A DNA stretch of 64,000 nt from Zonotrichia leucophrys gambelii. Taxonomy: Eukaryota; Chordata; Aves; Passeriformes; Passerellidae. Position 1 is the first letter of the stretch; every line of letters begins with the position of its first letter. The notes beneath the pieces are model-generated. The model searched no databases. It was not told the DNA's origin and was given only the letters and a program-made list of their open reading frames with translations. This document shows positions 11,759 to 27,039 of this stretch, piece after piece. The position numbers and the translations under genes are program-made. Location: the NCBI RefSeq assembly GCF_028769735.1, contig NC_088200.1, positions 69,287,268 through 69,351,267 on the forward strand, written 5' to 3'.

Positions 11759-14700
11759 TGGTAATAGAATTTTTTCTCATGAATCAGAGCAGAAAGTAAT
11801 TGAGACAAGTTAAAGATGTGTATCACTGTCTCCAGTGCATTTACTAGGCATAAAACAATGGGTGAAATTCTGTATCCATCACTGTGAAGTACCATGAATC
11901 AAAAAAGAGGAAGCTCTTTATGATATACACACACAATTACAGGTTTTAGTTTAGCCATTATCTCTCAGAAAGAAGCTTAGAGCATTTGGGACAGTTCCAT
12001 GTAAACATAACATCAATATATAACATTACTCAAAAAGGCAAATAGAATGTTAAAAAGTGTAAGGGGGAAAATCAAGCAAAGAGCAGGAAATACCACACTG
12101 CTACTATATAGATATTTTTTGCAACTTCATCTAATTAATATAATATAATATAATATAATATAATATAATATAATATAATATAATATAATATCTCAAAAAT
12201 AGAAAAATATTTCTTCTTTTCAAAGTAATATTGCAGAAATTGAAGAGATACAGCAAAAGGTGGTGTAGCTGATCAGTGTTGCAGAACAGCTCCTCAAGTA
12301 AGAAAAGATCAATAGATGAGGATCCCTTGAGCCTTGAAAGCCAACAGCTGCTGAAAAAAAATGGTACGTGAATGTCAACAAAAAAGATTAACAGGTAATC
12401 AACAGGTTTGATGAGGATATAATTTTGGGAGATATCATGTGAAATTTAAAAGTAGGGTAGAAATTTTTTCTATTGAAAAGCAAGTCCTTGTTCCCCAGAA
12501 CATAATTAAAGTGCAGGCTATTAAGGTCATTGACTATCATGACTGTAAAAGCAGGGAAATTCCAAAGCAAAAAAAAAGACAAAAGCACCATGTTTTTTCC
12601 ACACATTGAAACATCTGATCATGTGTCAATATGAACTATTTATATGAAAGCTGATCATTGCCCAAGCATCAACATAACTCAAATCCTGAAGTACATCACT
12701 GTTTGAAAGCAAAGAAAAACAAGTCATATTTTTTTTATCCATCTCATAACTCAGTTTAGGTTACAAAGGGAAAACTCCTCTTTGTGCAGGACTTCAGGAA
12801 AAGCCTCTTTTAACAAGAAAATACTTGCATTACCAGCTAAATTGACAATAATGGCTGTCCCCAAGGCCCAGATTGTTTTCTCTTCACCTAGTCAGTTGTT
12901 CTTCTGTAATTTGTCTTGCAACAAGCTGTTCAGACAATACAGGGGATGCACCACATTCATTCAGTTTTCTGTTATTCATTGCAAATGGGTTTGCATTGCC
13001 TTCAGCACAAGGACATCATCAATCAAGTTGATTTTTGCTCTGAATATCTGGAATAGGTGGCTGTCTTTCTACCATTTAGGTGTCCCTTAATTTTTTGTTA
13101 CTATTGCAGTTGACGTGAGGGGATAAAGAAAAAAAATTATGATCATGGTCAGATGAGAAGGAGCCTGGCAACAGACTGACTTGTGCTTTGTATTTGGGGT
13201 GAACATTTACTATTTTGTAGTTCTCTCCCAACTTTAGTGTGATTTAGCAGTGGTTGCAAAGTGAGATGCATCTGATTTGTACTTTTTCTGAATTTTATAT
13301 CAGTAACAGATGCAGTCTCTTTGAAGTCTCTGCTACGATTAAAGAAGAATGCATTTAAATGAATACTCTTCATTTTTATCTACTCTTATAAGAAAGATAG
13401 TGATGGAGAAAAGATGTCCTTTTTTATTTAGCTCTACTATGGGATGGGAAGATCTTCATCTGATAAAAGAAATAATCATTATGTCAGTTGGCCTACTTAG
13501 AAAAAACATGTGAAACAGAATTTAAACCCTCTTAACCTGTTGCCTTCTACTCCTTTGTCACACTAAAAGAAAAACTCATAGAAGCAGAGCTGGAAAATAG
13601 CTTGGAACTAGTTCCACAAGCTGCAAATTATCATGCTTGGAGTAACTTCGTTCTGTGCTGAGTCAGAAGGAACTGGGTAATACTGAACTGCTGCTCCTGG
13701 GATGTCTGTATCACATGCAATACAAAACCATGGGCGGCAACAAATACCCCCACTGTTGAGGTGTGGAGTCACTGACAGTGCTCTTGTACTCCCAACACGT
13801 AATCAGGGTGAGCCTGTGGTCTGTAGAGTATGTTAGAATTTTCAGCCTAGAAGCCCTGGTCTCATTTAGGGCAGTTCCCCACACACATATACAGAAAGTT
13901 GTTGATATAAATTCATAAAGCACAATTGTAGCTGAGATTCTGAAATTACAGATAAGTTGCCTAAAGATGCTCAGGTCTGCAGTGAGATCCTGTCTTGTGC
14001 TGATGTAGTTTTGCTGCATATATCCATTGCAGTCTCCCAGTGCACTGTTTTTCTCATCCTTATTGGCGTCACAGATTTCATCCTTCTTTACATTTACTGT
14101 GCTTTTTCTGCCAAAGCCGAAGTTTCTGCTGTTTTACCAGACACTAGGTAAATCCCCAGTAAAACAGATGCCCTCCAAGAGGAGTGAAACAGCAGTTTTA
14201 GCCTCCACTGTGCACATAAAGCAAGAGGAACTGGAGGGTGTCTGTGACCATGTTCTGGGCAGGCTGAAAGCTTCAGAGTATCCAAATCTTGGTAATTACC
14301 TTGTCCCCAGAGAAACAGCAAATTTTGAGATAATCTAAACCACTGTGTGGATGTTCAAGATCCTCATTTTTTGACTTTTAAACCAACATCATCTTAGCCA
14401 TAGTTGAGCAAGCACATTACTATAATTCTTCTAAAAATAAAGAGCAGCTAGAGAGTACCAAGAGGCTTCAGCAGCTTGACAATCAGCTAAGAGTAAATGC
14501 TCATGGATCATTAAGTCTTTGGGTTTCCCAATGCCTGTTGTTGCAGTCTGATTTGTTGCCTAAGGGCCTAAGGACCAACAGCCTTCTAGGAGCCATTGGA
14601 AAGTGAGAACATCCACTTCTTGGGAGAAAAGATGAATCTCATGTCCCACCACTAAGGGTTAACAGATAGGACTGCAAGTACATGAAGACCATTTAGAGGT

Positions 14701-17700
14701 AATAGTGGAGGCCAGAGAAAGAGAGGGAAACTAGTCTCAGCTGGGTGAAACTGGACTCAAAATCAACAGTATTATTCTCAGCAGCAGTGTAAAAACCCTG
14801 GTGGGAAGACCTACAGTAGAAGCACGCAATAGCAGAAACTTAAGTGATATGCACTGGCAGGACCAACCTTTGACAATTTGCACTTGAGCAAGTTCTGACA
14901 CAAGCTGCTCAGTGTTGGAGGGTGCTCAGGACAATGGGACCATGCTAAGAGAAAGACATATCTAATTGGCTTTGGATGTCTTCTTGACCACTTTTCTATG
15001 GTTGAACAATGCTTCAGAGTAATGCAGTGGAGACAAGATTTGGGGGTGTGGTTGAGGAACATAAGGGACAGAAAACGGCGGAAGTCAATTTTTACAAATA
15101 TTTGCTGTTTCCATTATACATCCAGTATTCCCAGAGTACAAGCCTCAAATCTTGGCACAAAATACATTTATAGGCAGTTTACAGTTAGAGAGTTTTACTA
15201 AATACAAATCCTTTTTAGGTGGGCCTCATTTCCTGGTATCTTGATAAGTAATTTGCAGAGCAAAAGACTTGCCTTGAATTTTTTGTCCAATTTCAGCAGT
15301 AGCAGCAAAGACCCTCATCTCCATTTCAGATGCACAAAAGTTTATCCAACTTACACTACGATATCCAGATTCAGGTTATGAATATATTGGCAATGTAGTT
15401 TTCCACATTCAAGAAAAATTAGGCTTGCTGGGTCCCAAACCCAAGGCAGACTACTAGTATAGGGTAAAATAGTATGACCTGATGCAATGTCTAAGCCACT
15501 ATTTATCTCAGGAACAGCAGAAGTGGTTCAGTTCTTATTACATCAAGGAAAAACTACTGAGCACTGAAGAATTAGCAGCCCTTATACTCTTATCTTGAAT
15601 CTTGTATCCCCTTATATCTCATCTCCTGCTGTCCTTTCTGTGTTTTTCAAAACTAAGTATTTTAAAGCCTTCTACTTTTCTTTATCATTTGGATTCTTAG
15701 CTAACATTTTTTACCCATAGCAGAGTACTGTCACTTCTGGAAATATGAAAACGAAGTTGACATTCTGCTTTGGGGAAATAAGACCAAAAGAGTACTAAAT
15801 AACACAAAACCTAATAACATGTATTTTATTAGGAGAAAGCAGAGCACTTTAAGTAAAAACAGTTTGCCATAACCTAGTTATTTTTTAACTAGTAATATAC
15901 TAGGCAGTAAAATACTTAATTGGAAATGTAAATTGAAAACATACAGCATAGAAAATAACAGATGTCAAAAAGAAGTGTCATCATTGGAGTAGGGTACAGG
16001 CATGGAAAATAAAAGACTTCTATTTTGTCCAGACAAATATGGTCTATGAACACAGTCAGCACAACTGTTCTGTTGTGTTTCATTTAACCTCCCCATAAAA
16101 GAGGAAATTGCAGGCATAGCTTATTGCATGGTCAAGCTAATCTACTTAATATTGGTAAAGCTGAGAGGGCAGAAGGCAATATCAAACAGTGGGTTATACA
16201 TTATGTCAACTAATTCAGTGCTGCTCCAATAAATCTGTCTTACTAAACGAATTTCTGTGCTTAAGCAATGTTGCTAGCAATTTGAAATTCTCCAGGAAGA
16301 TGTAATATATTTGTATGGAAACCAAATCTTAGCATTGCTTCATTGCCAAGAAGAAATCAAATATATATCTATTGCAGAAAATGTATGCTAAAAAAATTGG
16401 ATAAATGGAAGTAACAGCTGTGTGAAAACAAGGACTTGAAACAACTAAAAGTATCACTTCTTTCAGTGAAGTGTTTGGAGCTGCATAACCTTGAATCAAA
16501 ATCTGTGCATAGCAGCAGAAGTGAATTTGGCAGTCAGCTGTATTTACATTCTGTGCTATTAGCTTTTTGAAATATAAATATCTTGCTTTTACCACTCTTC
16601 TGGTATAAAAGTAACTGGTATAAAAGTTGAGGTTTGATTCTTTTCACCCTTTGACAGAAAGGAAAGCGAGTGCTTGGCAGAAATGCAGTCTTAGGAGAAG
16701 AAATTAGGTTTTACAGGAAGAAAAAGAAAAGTGGACAAGAAAGAAAAGAGAGAGGAAAAGAATGAGAAAGAATCCAGTTCTCCTTTTGATGTACTGCATT
16801 TACTGGTACAGTGTTTGACCCCACTGGCAGATCGACTCCACAAAGAGGACGAAGATAGATGTCCTCATTTCTGGAATGGCCCTCTGTCACGCTGTGTTTC
16901 AGCAGCTTTCAGCCACCGCACTGGTCTTTGGTCACCTGAAGGTATGAGTATCACTCCCACTGTGTACATGAAAAGCAACTAAGAAAAGCAATTCATTGCT
17001 CTGAATTCACTTGACTGCTGCTCTCACCCCAGGTGGAAAATTTTCAAGGGCGTGCAGTGAGGATGATGCTGTACCAGAGCCCCGACTGGCACGAGAGAGC
17101 ATTGCAGATTCAGAACTGCACACAGCAGCATGAGAAGCTGGAGAAACAAGTCCCTGCTCAGACCTTGGCTGACCCCATTTCCCTGCCCCTCCATCCGAGG
17201 CTGCTTTGCAAGCTGAGCTGCTCTGTTGCTGCTCTGTGAGCGAGGTGGGTGAAGAAATTCTGTGAGCACAGAATGCAGTTGCTCCCTCCTGCCCCACATA
17301 TTCAAGCTCCTCTGTTAACACACAGGTGCTGTGCAGATTCAGCCACTTCTCCTGTGGCCAGAGGAAAGCAACCCACACAAAGCGTACGTGGACAGCACCA
17401 GGAGGCAGTGCACCAACGCTGTGCTTAAGCCTCGGGAAACCTCCCCACTGTGGCAGTTCCAGCAGGACACTGACATACCAAAATCTGTTTGATGAGAGAA
17501 GAGCTCCTCCACCTCCACTATCATCACCTTTTTCCCTACTTTGTCCTTATCTGTCTGTCAGACAATTCCCATCTAGAGGGAAGGATGCTGTGTCCATGAG
17601 TAGTGGCCGCTTCTCCCAGACACATTGACTGCTGTTACTCATCTCTGAGGAGAGGCTGGGGAGACCCATCCTGTCAGAAGGGCAGAGGCCACAGATAGAC

Positions 17701-20700
17701 TGCAGGGCTTCCTGGAATTTCACCATTACTACTGTGGTTTTCAGAGCTGAAACCTTGCAGCAATAAAGTCAGCAAAGTACTGCCAATACCACCAAAGGAA
17801 TGCACACACACAGAACTCAGCAAATTCCAGAGTGGATATGCAGAACATGGAATCAGGTTTTCCTGTATTTCTTTATTAGTACCCTAGCATCAAATCTTGT
17901 ATCAAGAAAATAGTTTGGGCACAAACCATTTGGGGCATTAATTTAGTACACAATGGGTATTAAGACGCTCAGAATACCACGTCAGGTGAAAGAGGTTAAT
18001 AGTAATTTTGATTAGTCTTCTACTGTTAGCATAAGTTAAATATTTAACCTTGAATTTTTTCTCTCACTGGGGGGAAAAAAATTCCAAATAACTGGAGAGT
18101 GAAAGTCCATGTAAATCTTTTAGATTCCATACAGATTTTCCTACTAAAAGGAAAACGATAATTTTTTTTTTTCCTCAAGAAGCTAGTGTCAAGAACAAAC
18201 CTATCATTAAAAATACAAGCAGCAGACTGGGGATCTCCCAAGTCAGCATCATGTGTCTTCCAGGCGAGAGGAAAACTCCCTGTAAGGCAGACAGGGAGTT
18301 TGAATTATTAAAGCTGAAGGAATAATCGACTCAGACTGATCAGAGCAGGGCTCTCTTGAGAGCTGGTGGGGTTTTTCCATTGGCAGGGAGACTATGTTTT
18401 GTACGTGAGCTGCATTTAAAGCAGTTTATTTCCATATTGCTTTCTCAAGCAGAATTTCTATTGCTGCAAGTAGTTTCCAAAGAAACCTCCACCACTTCAC
18501 CACCCACACGCACATGAGAAACCCCTGTTGTTAGAAATGATCAAAAATCAAATGAGAAATTAAGATTAAACTCTCTAGAATATAAAAAGTAATTTCCCCA
18601 TCACTCCACTGATTCCGTGGGGAGAATTTTGGGGAAATTTTTTTGGCTGAAAATAGCTACACCTACATAATGCAGCAAAATGAAAATCAATGGGCACAGG
18701 GTTTCCCAGGCAACCTCTTATCAATTGTCTGTTTCTTGGTGATACTGTTCACTGCAATATAAAACCTTGAACAGTTTCATCTGCCGCAGACTGAAAGAAG
18801 GGGGGTGGCAGAGGGAATCACCCAAAAGAGAAGCTCATGAATAAATGCGTACTTGTAAGATTATTTTGATTCCTCTGAATAATTTCCAAGATATCCAAGT
18901 GCAAAGACTGGTTGTCAAGCAATGCATTAATATATTAAGAGAAATTATTATCCTAAACACTAAAGTATTTTCAGTCTCTTACAGAAAATACATCCTGTAT
19001 TTTAAAAAATATTTCCTGGCACCCCTGTGAAATATTTCTGGCTTCTTTCATAATTCAGATCTGTCACTCACATTTATTATGACTTGCACCTCCTGAGGTT
19101 TCACAAAAAGAAATGCCAATCATGCTGCAGACATACATAAATAATCACTTTGTTGGAGTCAGCCTCAAAGAGCCAGACATCAGGAAAAGCAATCTAATTT
19201 CCTGACATTCTCTCCTCACCATGTCAGATGCCTTGTTTATAAATTCTACTCGAGGTGGGGAACAGAGAGTTGCTGCATGCTGTGCTCTCACCTTGCAAAT
19301 TTGTCTGGTGGTATCACAAAGGGCTGGAAGTCCCAGTGCAGCTGAAAGCTCCTGAAAGCTTATGTTTTGGATAGGTATTTATGTGTTACAAAGGTACCCA
19401 CCTGCACTGAAAAAATTTAAAAGTGTCCAATTACTAAACACAAAAGCTTTTCAGATTATAAGAATGCCTTCAGCCATAAGCCTACCATCTTCACTGACAA
19501 ACATCTTGCATAAAAATTCTACTGCGAGTTCCTGCAGCAGTCAGATCTTCACCTTCTCTTTCTCTCCAGCACATTTTCCTGTCCTGGCTTCTGCCTTTTC
19601 CTGCCTATTTTTTTGTCTATTTGCTTTCATGAAAAACTGACATTTGGGTCAGTCCTGCCAAGGTGGGTAAAGAGTATGTGCTGGTAACCTATGGAGCCCC
19701 TAAGAAATCACAACAGTATTTCAGGAACCACCTTTCAACTCCCATCCTGCTGCACCAATTGTAGTTCCACAAGTACAACAACAAGGCAAACTCTGCTGTC
19801 TTTTTGTCCTTTCATGTTCCCTTGGGAAGATGGTGAAAATTTGTCCCATATCTTAGTGCATACACACAGAGGGAAACAAATCCTTAATTTTCTTTTATTT
19901 TCTCCTCATATGGCAAAAACACTAAAGTCTGTTGTGGGCACACAGCTTTGTGGATTCCTCCCTCATGCGATTTAGATTGGAAATATGGGGAAACACTCAG
20001 CTGGGAACCTTCAGATCACTAATAGTTAGCAGGGAAGTAAGGGAAGAAATTTACGCCAATAAAATGAGAAGTTCAAAAGCCGACACTATACTTTGAATAC
20101 TAAACAGACTAGCACTGCCTGGATATGTTCAATCACTTCCATATTTTTACTGCAGCTTGATTCTAAGTTTTACTTTTAAATCATAAGGGTAAAGCATTGG
20201 ACACAAAGGAAATGTGACCCAGCTTTGGTAACAGCAATAACCAGTAAACAGCAAGTGAAGCAGAACACACACCTCTGATAGCTAACATCTCATTGAGTTG
20301 GAGTTTTTGAGACTCCCAAAGTAAAACTCAGTAATAATTACTAAATATTACAAAAGGAGATCGATTTTATTTGGTACCCATACCAAACACTACTGCACAA
20401 TTTACTGCAATTTTTTGTTGGCTGTTTATTTTTTATTTTGTTGGCTAAATGCAATTAATAGAACACAGAAATAATCTTTTGAAAATTAATTGAAGCAGAA
20501 GACAAACAAAATCTGCTAGTCTTATCTGCAAGAGTCAAGAGGGAGAGATGAAGCAATACTAGTTCTTGAACTTTGCTAATTCATAAAAATTTTCCTGGAT
20601 TATTTAATCTACTTTGCAAGGCAGTAAAGTAATCCAATCCCTGATCAATTATTTTTGCTGCAGGAGCACCTTCACACAAGACAGCATCCTGCAAGAACTG

Positions 20701-21338
20701 CTTCACTGTTGCTTAGTGTGGAACAGACTGGCGAGCCTCATGGAGGTAAAGCACTAGATGGAAAAGATAGGGTGGATGGTCAATACAGTTTGATCACCGC
20801 AGTATCAGAGGTACCACCTCTAACTGCAAAAGATCACCTCCAGAGAAGCAATTCAGTGTAGAAAGAAGCCTCACTAACATCAATATCTTGCTAGTGTCGG
20901 AAAGCAAGAGCTCTGCAGTCTTACATGGCATAGCTATGGAAGGCAGGGCAACAGCAATTTTTCAATTTGATAGTAATATATACAAAATACTCGAGTACTT
21001 CTCTCCATTCCAGATCTCCAACAAAACTTATTCTACAGTAAGTAGAGATTTTGGATATTTTAGGGACAAAAACCATCATTGCTCCTGATTTATGACTATT
21101 TTTCTCCGCAACACCTGTTGCTATGTAGGCAGGACATAGGTCTACTGGTGAAAAGCCCTTCACTGTCACCTACCTTAACTCTTAGCTACTGGCCAGAGGG
21201 TAATACAGAGCTTACACTCAGAGCTAAAGAAATCAAAATTAGAAGTCTTTTTCCTCAATGAAATGGGGGTGAAAATGTGTGATGAACTCTGTGATCTAAC
21301 CACACCACTTCCTCTGTGTAAAATATTTTATCATCTTA
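11759..21338. other. Intergenic, no gene seen
   Basis: AT-rich background with the (TAATA)n run at 12136-12190 and a moderately GC-richer patch at 16.8-17.7 kb that has ORFs on both strands but no recognisable protein. No retroelement ends identified; older copies may be too diverged to see by eye. Confidence 0.55.
12136..12190. repeat. (TAATA)n microsatellite
   Basis: Eleven pentanucleotide units without interruption. Confidence 0.97.
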
Positions 21339-21951
21339 TGTTGTGGTTACAGGAGAAACAGTACCAACATGGGTGTAGCCAAAGTATGCATTCCACACCC
21401 ATCTGCATTATTCCTGATGACCTGTTAATAGTGGGCCATTTGCAGAAGCTGTCCCATGCACCTCCCACATATGAGCTGGGTGTAAGGTTTTCTTTGTCTT
21501 CACATGATGATCCTTAAGGGGGATCATCTCTGCCAATGAGCCATTAAGGGCTCCCCATAATATTCATAATATTCACAGGAATACATAATTCCATTGTGAA
21601 AATGCCCACCCGGGGGAGTTACCAAACATTCCCTGCCTGTATATAATCTGTGGCTCGGGACACCACCACCACCACCATTGGACATCTGGAGGGGAACCAG
21701 ACTTTCCACAGGACCACATCTTTTGACAAGGCTGCAATCATCTCTAAACAGCACCACAACCACTGCTTAATCGGACTGAGACCTCCACCCTGATTAACAG
21801 GGGCCACATTGTATCCTGTGGTTTTAAGCCAGTTTTCTGTATTCTTTGCATGTATTGTAACCTATTTAAATTTTAACTTCGACTTAAAGTCCCTTGCAAG
21901 GTATTTATGTGGGGTTAACTTATCCTGCTGGTTTATCTTCAAGCCAGCACA
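21339..21951 (+). mobile_element. Solo LTR, plus orientation
   Basis: It begins TGTTGTGGTTACAGGAG and ends TTCAAGCCAGCACA, with TG...CA ends. It includes a TATA-like GTATATAATC near 21640, a (CAC/ACC) run at 21660-21677 and T-rich sequence before the end, in the order expected for U3-R-U5. The layout and sequence resemble avian ERV1-type LTRs. CTTA precedes the start and recurs two bases after the end, a possible 4 bp duplication. No internal retroviral sequence adjoins it. Confidence 0.6.
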
Positions 21952-24900
21952 GCTTATTAAAAATAATACCTAAAAATCATTATCTCATTACAGCTGAGTG
22001 ACCTTAACTCTTCTCCATGTATTTTTGCTATATGTCCAGATGGCCATAATCCTTAAAATCCCTCTAATAATTACCTTGATTAGCTGTGCAAAACACTGTA
22101 AGTTTTTGATGAGCAGAACTCTTTACCTTTTTATCACCAGTTCCAAGTTCTGAAGTATCAAAGGACAGAGGTACCACTACCTGATCACAATCACACAAAA
22201 AGGCATGAAATTAAGAGATGTATTCATCCTGAACCCAAAGAGAGTGCCCCTCTCAAATGCAAAATCTGGCCTCTGTAAACTGTAGTACAAGGTTTCTCTT
22301 CCCAGTTAGCAAAGAGTCTATGCTACCCCCTCATTGTATTTGTGGGTTTTGACAAGTTGAAGAACTTGATGCTGATTTCACTCTCCTGCTGCTGCAGCCA
22401 GTTCTGCTTTATGCAACCAGGTATTCCAGAACGCCCCTGCACACACAGGCTCCTCACAATGGCTTTGCTGGGGTTGGGACTGGCATTACTGGAATGGTTT
22501 AATGGCACAGACATCTCTAGGGGTCTTCATGAATGAAAATCTTCCAAACTAGAAAAACTAAGTAAAATAACTGTTATGCTAATTCCACTACTCACCCAGC
22601 AGGAGAAAAAGCATTTTATGACTGATTTTTGGCAGTAATTTTACTCAGTATTGCCCAAAAATACTGAAGCAAAAGCAGTTACCTGTGAACAACTCTGGCA
22701 TTAGAGTGCTGTTGATAGATGTTTCCAGTTCCAGAAGTTGAATGAATGCCTAAAATCTCCTTTCACTCAAAAGCAGGATCAGTTAAATGTTGAAAGAATG
22801 GATGCCATTCTGAATTCATCACCAACAGAGTTAATAGGCTTCAGCATTTTATTACTTTGCAATATAACCCAAAGAATATTGCTGGTACTGAGATATACCA
22901 TGATTGCCTATAAGAGAAGCACAGCTATTTTACTGAGAGTACAAGCAGGAGTCTCCAAGTTTAAATTGTGGCTTTTTTCCTAATGTTCACAATAAAAGAA
23001 GTGCAGCATAATTAAATATATTAACATTTGGCTTTTTGTCAGAGGTAAACAGAACTAACCTAAAAGATTACCACGATTACAGATTATGTGCATTTTTTCG
23101 AGATGCGGAGTTTGCAAAGTTCCTAAGTGGCAGAATTAAAAATCTATAAAATTCAAATGTTATTACAGAATTGAGATTTTTACAGAGGAATCACAGTTTT
23201 CAAATATAAATATGAATCCTCTTTTCTCAACCAAATCCTAATATTTAATATGGAAAGCATGGTTGAATATCTATTTTTTTCAGAAACTATAACAGAATTT
23301 CCTTATGAATGACGACATTTCAAAGGTTATTAGATTTTCAAAGGACTAAATGCCAGCAGCCTGTGGATTGAAAAATGTTTTATTGCAAGAGGAATGTGCT
23401 AGAATATGCTACTTCACTTTCTTATTAAATATTTCTGGTTAAAAGAAAAAATGTGCTGGATAACCACAGACTCCTGCTAAATGCTCCTCTCACCAGCAAT
23501 GCTAAGGACTCATCCTCTGGACCTTATAAATACAGGTAAGCTCATGGACAAGCTTCCCCCTATCCTGATGGATACAACTTTTTACTTGACTCTAAAATGA
23601 GATAATGAAATTAAAAATATGTGTAATAAACAGAGGCATCTTTACAGTAGTCTCCTAATTTAATTGCACAGCATCCTGTTGGTTGTCCAGCAGTTTCTTA
23701 AGATTTCAGTATCATAGAGTTGGGATGGTTTTGTCTCTCTAACAGCACTTGTGTCTTCAAGATATGATCAAGAATAGAATCTTGGTATTTTCTGCTCTGG
23801 AAAGATTTTCCTTTTGCAGCATGATTAGAGATAGCATAAAACAGACAAAAGCTTTGAGGTGGAGCAGTAAGAGCTGCAGAACTTCTTACAGGGTGCATAT
23901 TTTCTGCTGTGAAAACAGCAAGCTATCATAGTGTGGTTTGATTTTTGCCTAAAGCCACATATCAGGGGGCTTCATCAGTATCCAGAGCAATGCTGAAATA
24001 GTCACGACACTTCTAAGGGATGAATATAGAACTTATTAATCAGATGAAAATTTGAAGTCACTAATGTCTCTCATTTTTTGTGTGTTGCCAGTAAGTAAGC
24101 AAGAAGCTCCTCTAAAAGGCTTGGTCTACAGCAAAGTTAATGAACCCCTACAGGACAGATACAGCTTACACAGCAAGATTGCTTATGCTGACACAGCTTG
24201 ATACTACTGCCACAAATGAAATAAACTGTATTGGCTTGTTTGTGAGAATGAGTTGCATTTGCACCAGACATTTACTCTGCTGGTATAAAAATGCCCATTA
24301 TTTTATTTTTTTACCCCACAAGCCTCAGAGACATCACTGAACTTGGAAAAGCTTTTTGCATCTACCTGTCCCAATGCCTTTCCCTCTCCCTCCTCTGTTG
24401 CAGAGGTCATTGCATAACGGACTGTGTTGTTCATGAGTTGGTGGGTAGCCATAAGTTATTTGGGCATTTGTTTTTCACTATCCCTAAAAATGCTTTGGGG
24501 AAGAGGCATGTGAGAAAAATTAAATTCTTATTTTTATGTAATCAGACCTTAGAAACTTGTTTTGGAATGTAATTGGCAGGAATAGGATCTGGGTGGAAAA
24601 TTTTGGTTTACCATTTCACACATGAACAATTCTCAAAGACATGTAATAACTCCTAAAACAGGTTGCTGTGGACTAAGGAGACTATTTCCTTCCCCTTGTG
24701 CCTACCCAGTCCAAAATACTGTGCTCATAGATTAAAATTCTTGGTAATCCAAAAAATTCTTATATTATTTCATAGTTTCCAGTGTGTTTCTGCTCCCTCT
24801 TAATCTACATTAAGGAGATTGCAAAGACAAACAACTTTGCAGAAGTAGGAATGGTAGTCACACTAAAGAAAGTATTTGTATTTGCTGGAAAAGGAGAGTC

Positions 24901-27039
24901 ATGCAGCAGAGAAGCACATATTAAAAGGCAGATATGACTGAATTCACTTATTTTAGCATACAGGTGCTCTGTATTGTTGCAAGTTTCATAACATAAGCTG
25001 CAAGCAAGCAACTGCCAGAGAGAAAAGACCTAAATATGTCTTTTCTGCTTCTTTTTAATACAGAAGTAAAGACCAAGACTTCTGTTATACATTGGAAAGG
25101 CAAATTCTACCCATCTGGTCAAAATTTTAGGAGAAAACAAGAAATTGTTATTTAGGAAAAAAATCAAAGAAGTTTTAACATCTGTTTCAAAATTATGAAA
25201 AGATGATTCTTCTGAAAGTTCAAGTACCCTTTATACTATTGCCTGTGATGTAAGGAACAATTATCCTCTTATTTAAGGGAGGACCATCCTGGTTGTAAGG
25301 AACATTTCTGCACCTCCTTATAGATTAGGAAAACATATAACAACGCAAATACATTTATGAAAGCAGAAATGTCTCATAACTACATGTCAATCTCCGTACC
25401 TTCTTTACTCCCTTATGCATCAACTCCAGGAATATTTTTAAACTTCAGATTTGAAAATGCAGTATCAGATGCCACCACCCTTCCCAAAATCTTTACAGCA
25501 GTAGTGTCAACTGCCTGATGAAGGAAGATGTAATTATTCATGTACAAAGCCATTACTCAAGTTAACGTTCATAACAAATAATTCATAAATTTGAAATAAG
25601 TCAACCAGAAAAGAGGATTTTTTCTCCCTGAACTTACAAATTTTGCAAAACTATAAAGAAAAAACTGCAATAACTAAATAATTGTAATCTCTACATTCTC
25701 TGGCCTTTTTCATTCTTTATTCATTAATCTGTAGCTCCCACGTTTTAAGCTTTTCTTTGGCAGAACATCACCACCTAGTGATCATGTGTGCTTACAGGAG
25801 CTTCCAGAAAGCTGATTAGAACCAAAAACCAGAAGGCTGATGGCAAGAGAAAAAGAAAATTTAAGTGAAGAAAAATCCTTTTTTTATTTACGTTGGAAAC
25901 AGTTCCTAAGGAAGATTGAATAGGACACTCTAAAGTAATATAAGAAGATTTTTAGAGACTGATTAATTGAGTAACAGTTAGTAACACTATTATTTGAATA
26001 AGAAAATGTATCCTTTTAGCTGACACTATCTCAGATCAATTTATTTCATTAATATCAGAGAAAATTAGAACTAAATTTACATGTAAAATACTAAGAAAGA
26101 GGAAATTCAGACATTTTTAGGAAAATCTCGCAGTAGTGACAGCTATTAATTGGAAATAGCATCTTGACTACATGTTATGCCCTAAAACAAGGCTAGTACA
26201 CATCATAGAATTCAAACCCATATTTACCAGCATCTCATATAGTCCAATTGGTAAGTTTCTTCAGAATTTTTTTTGGCTCTGAGATACTCAAGAATCAAGA
26301 TGGAAGTCTCATTTGTAGATAAGCTTCTCTCAAGCAAATCACTTAGTATTGCAATGACTGTTAAAGCGTTTCTTTCTGTGAGACCATACCACCAATCCAG
26401 TTATACTCTGTTCACCTTTGGAGTAATTTTAAAAGGCAGAAATACAAAATAAAGACTAAGTCAGTATATATTTTCTAAATATTAAAAAAAAAAAAAAGAA
26501 AGGAAACATACCAAATTTTTGCAGATGTGTTCAGAGACTTATAAAATTAAATGTCATTGCTATGTTGAGCTACATAAAGTAAAAGATAACAAAAGATAAC
26601 ACACATTTAAAAGCCAGCAACATTGAAGTGTTCCCTAGAACGTTTTTCAAAAATGGACATACCTGGAGTTTTCAGCTTGTTCAAACAATGAACACAGCTA
26701 TAACTAACAAAGAGGAGCCACACAAATCTCTGCAAAAAGCAAGAAAGTATTTCAGACAACGAAACTACATTGCAGTCAGTTTAACAGGGAAGAATCACCT
26801 CAACAAAACGGTTTCTTTTCAGGAAGTTTCTTCAGAATATTCATAAATGCTTTATATGCTTGCTAAAGCTTGTTCTCCCAAATTCTTCTGCTTAGAAGAG
26901 CACTGGAAGGATAATACTTATGCCTTTCCTGCCAACAAAGTTCAATTCCAGGCCCCATTCTGGAGTTTTGCCCATTATATTTTCTATGACTTAAAGAGGG
27001 AATCTCAAGCAAGAGCCGTAGCAAAGGGAACATAATAGA
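21952..27039. other. Intergenic, no gene seen
   Basis: AT-rich, short ORFs only, an A14 run at 26485. Nothing recognised. Confidence 0.55.

Noticed and set aside
16731..17628. Cluster of ORFs on both strands in a GC-richer patch
   Set aside because: Possible splice-like sites but no recognisable protein family and no consistent frame across them.
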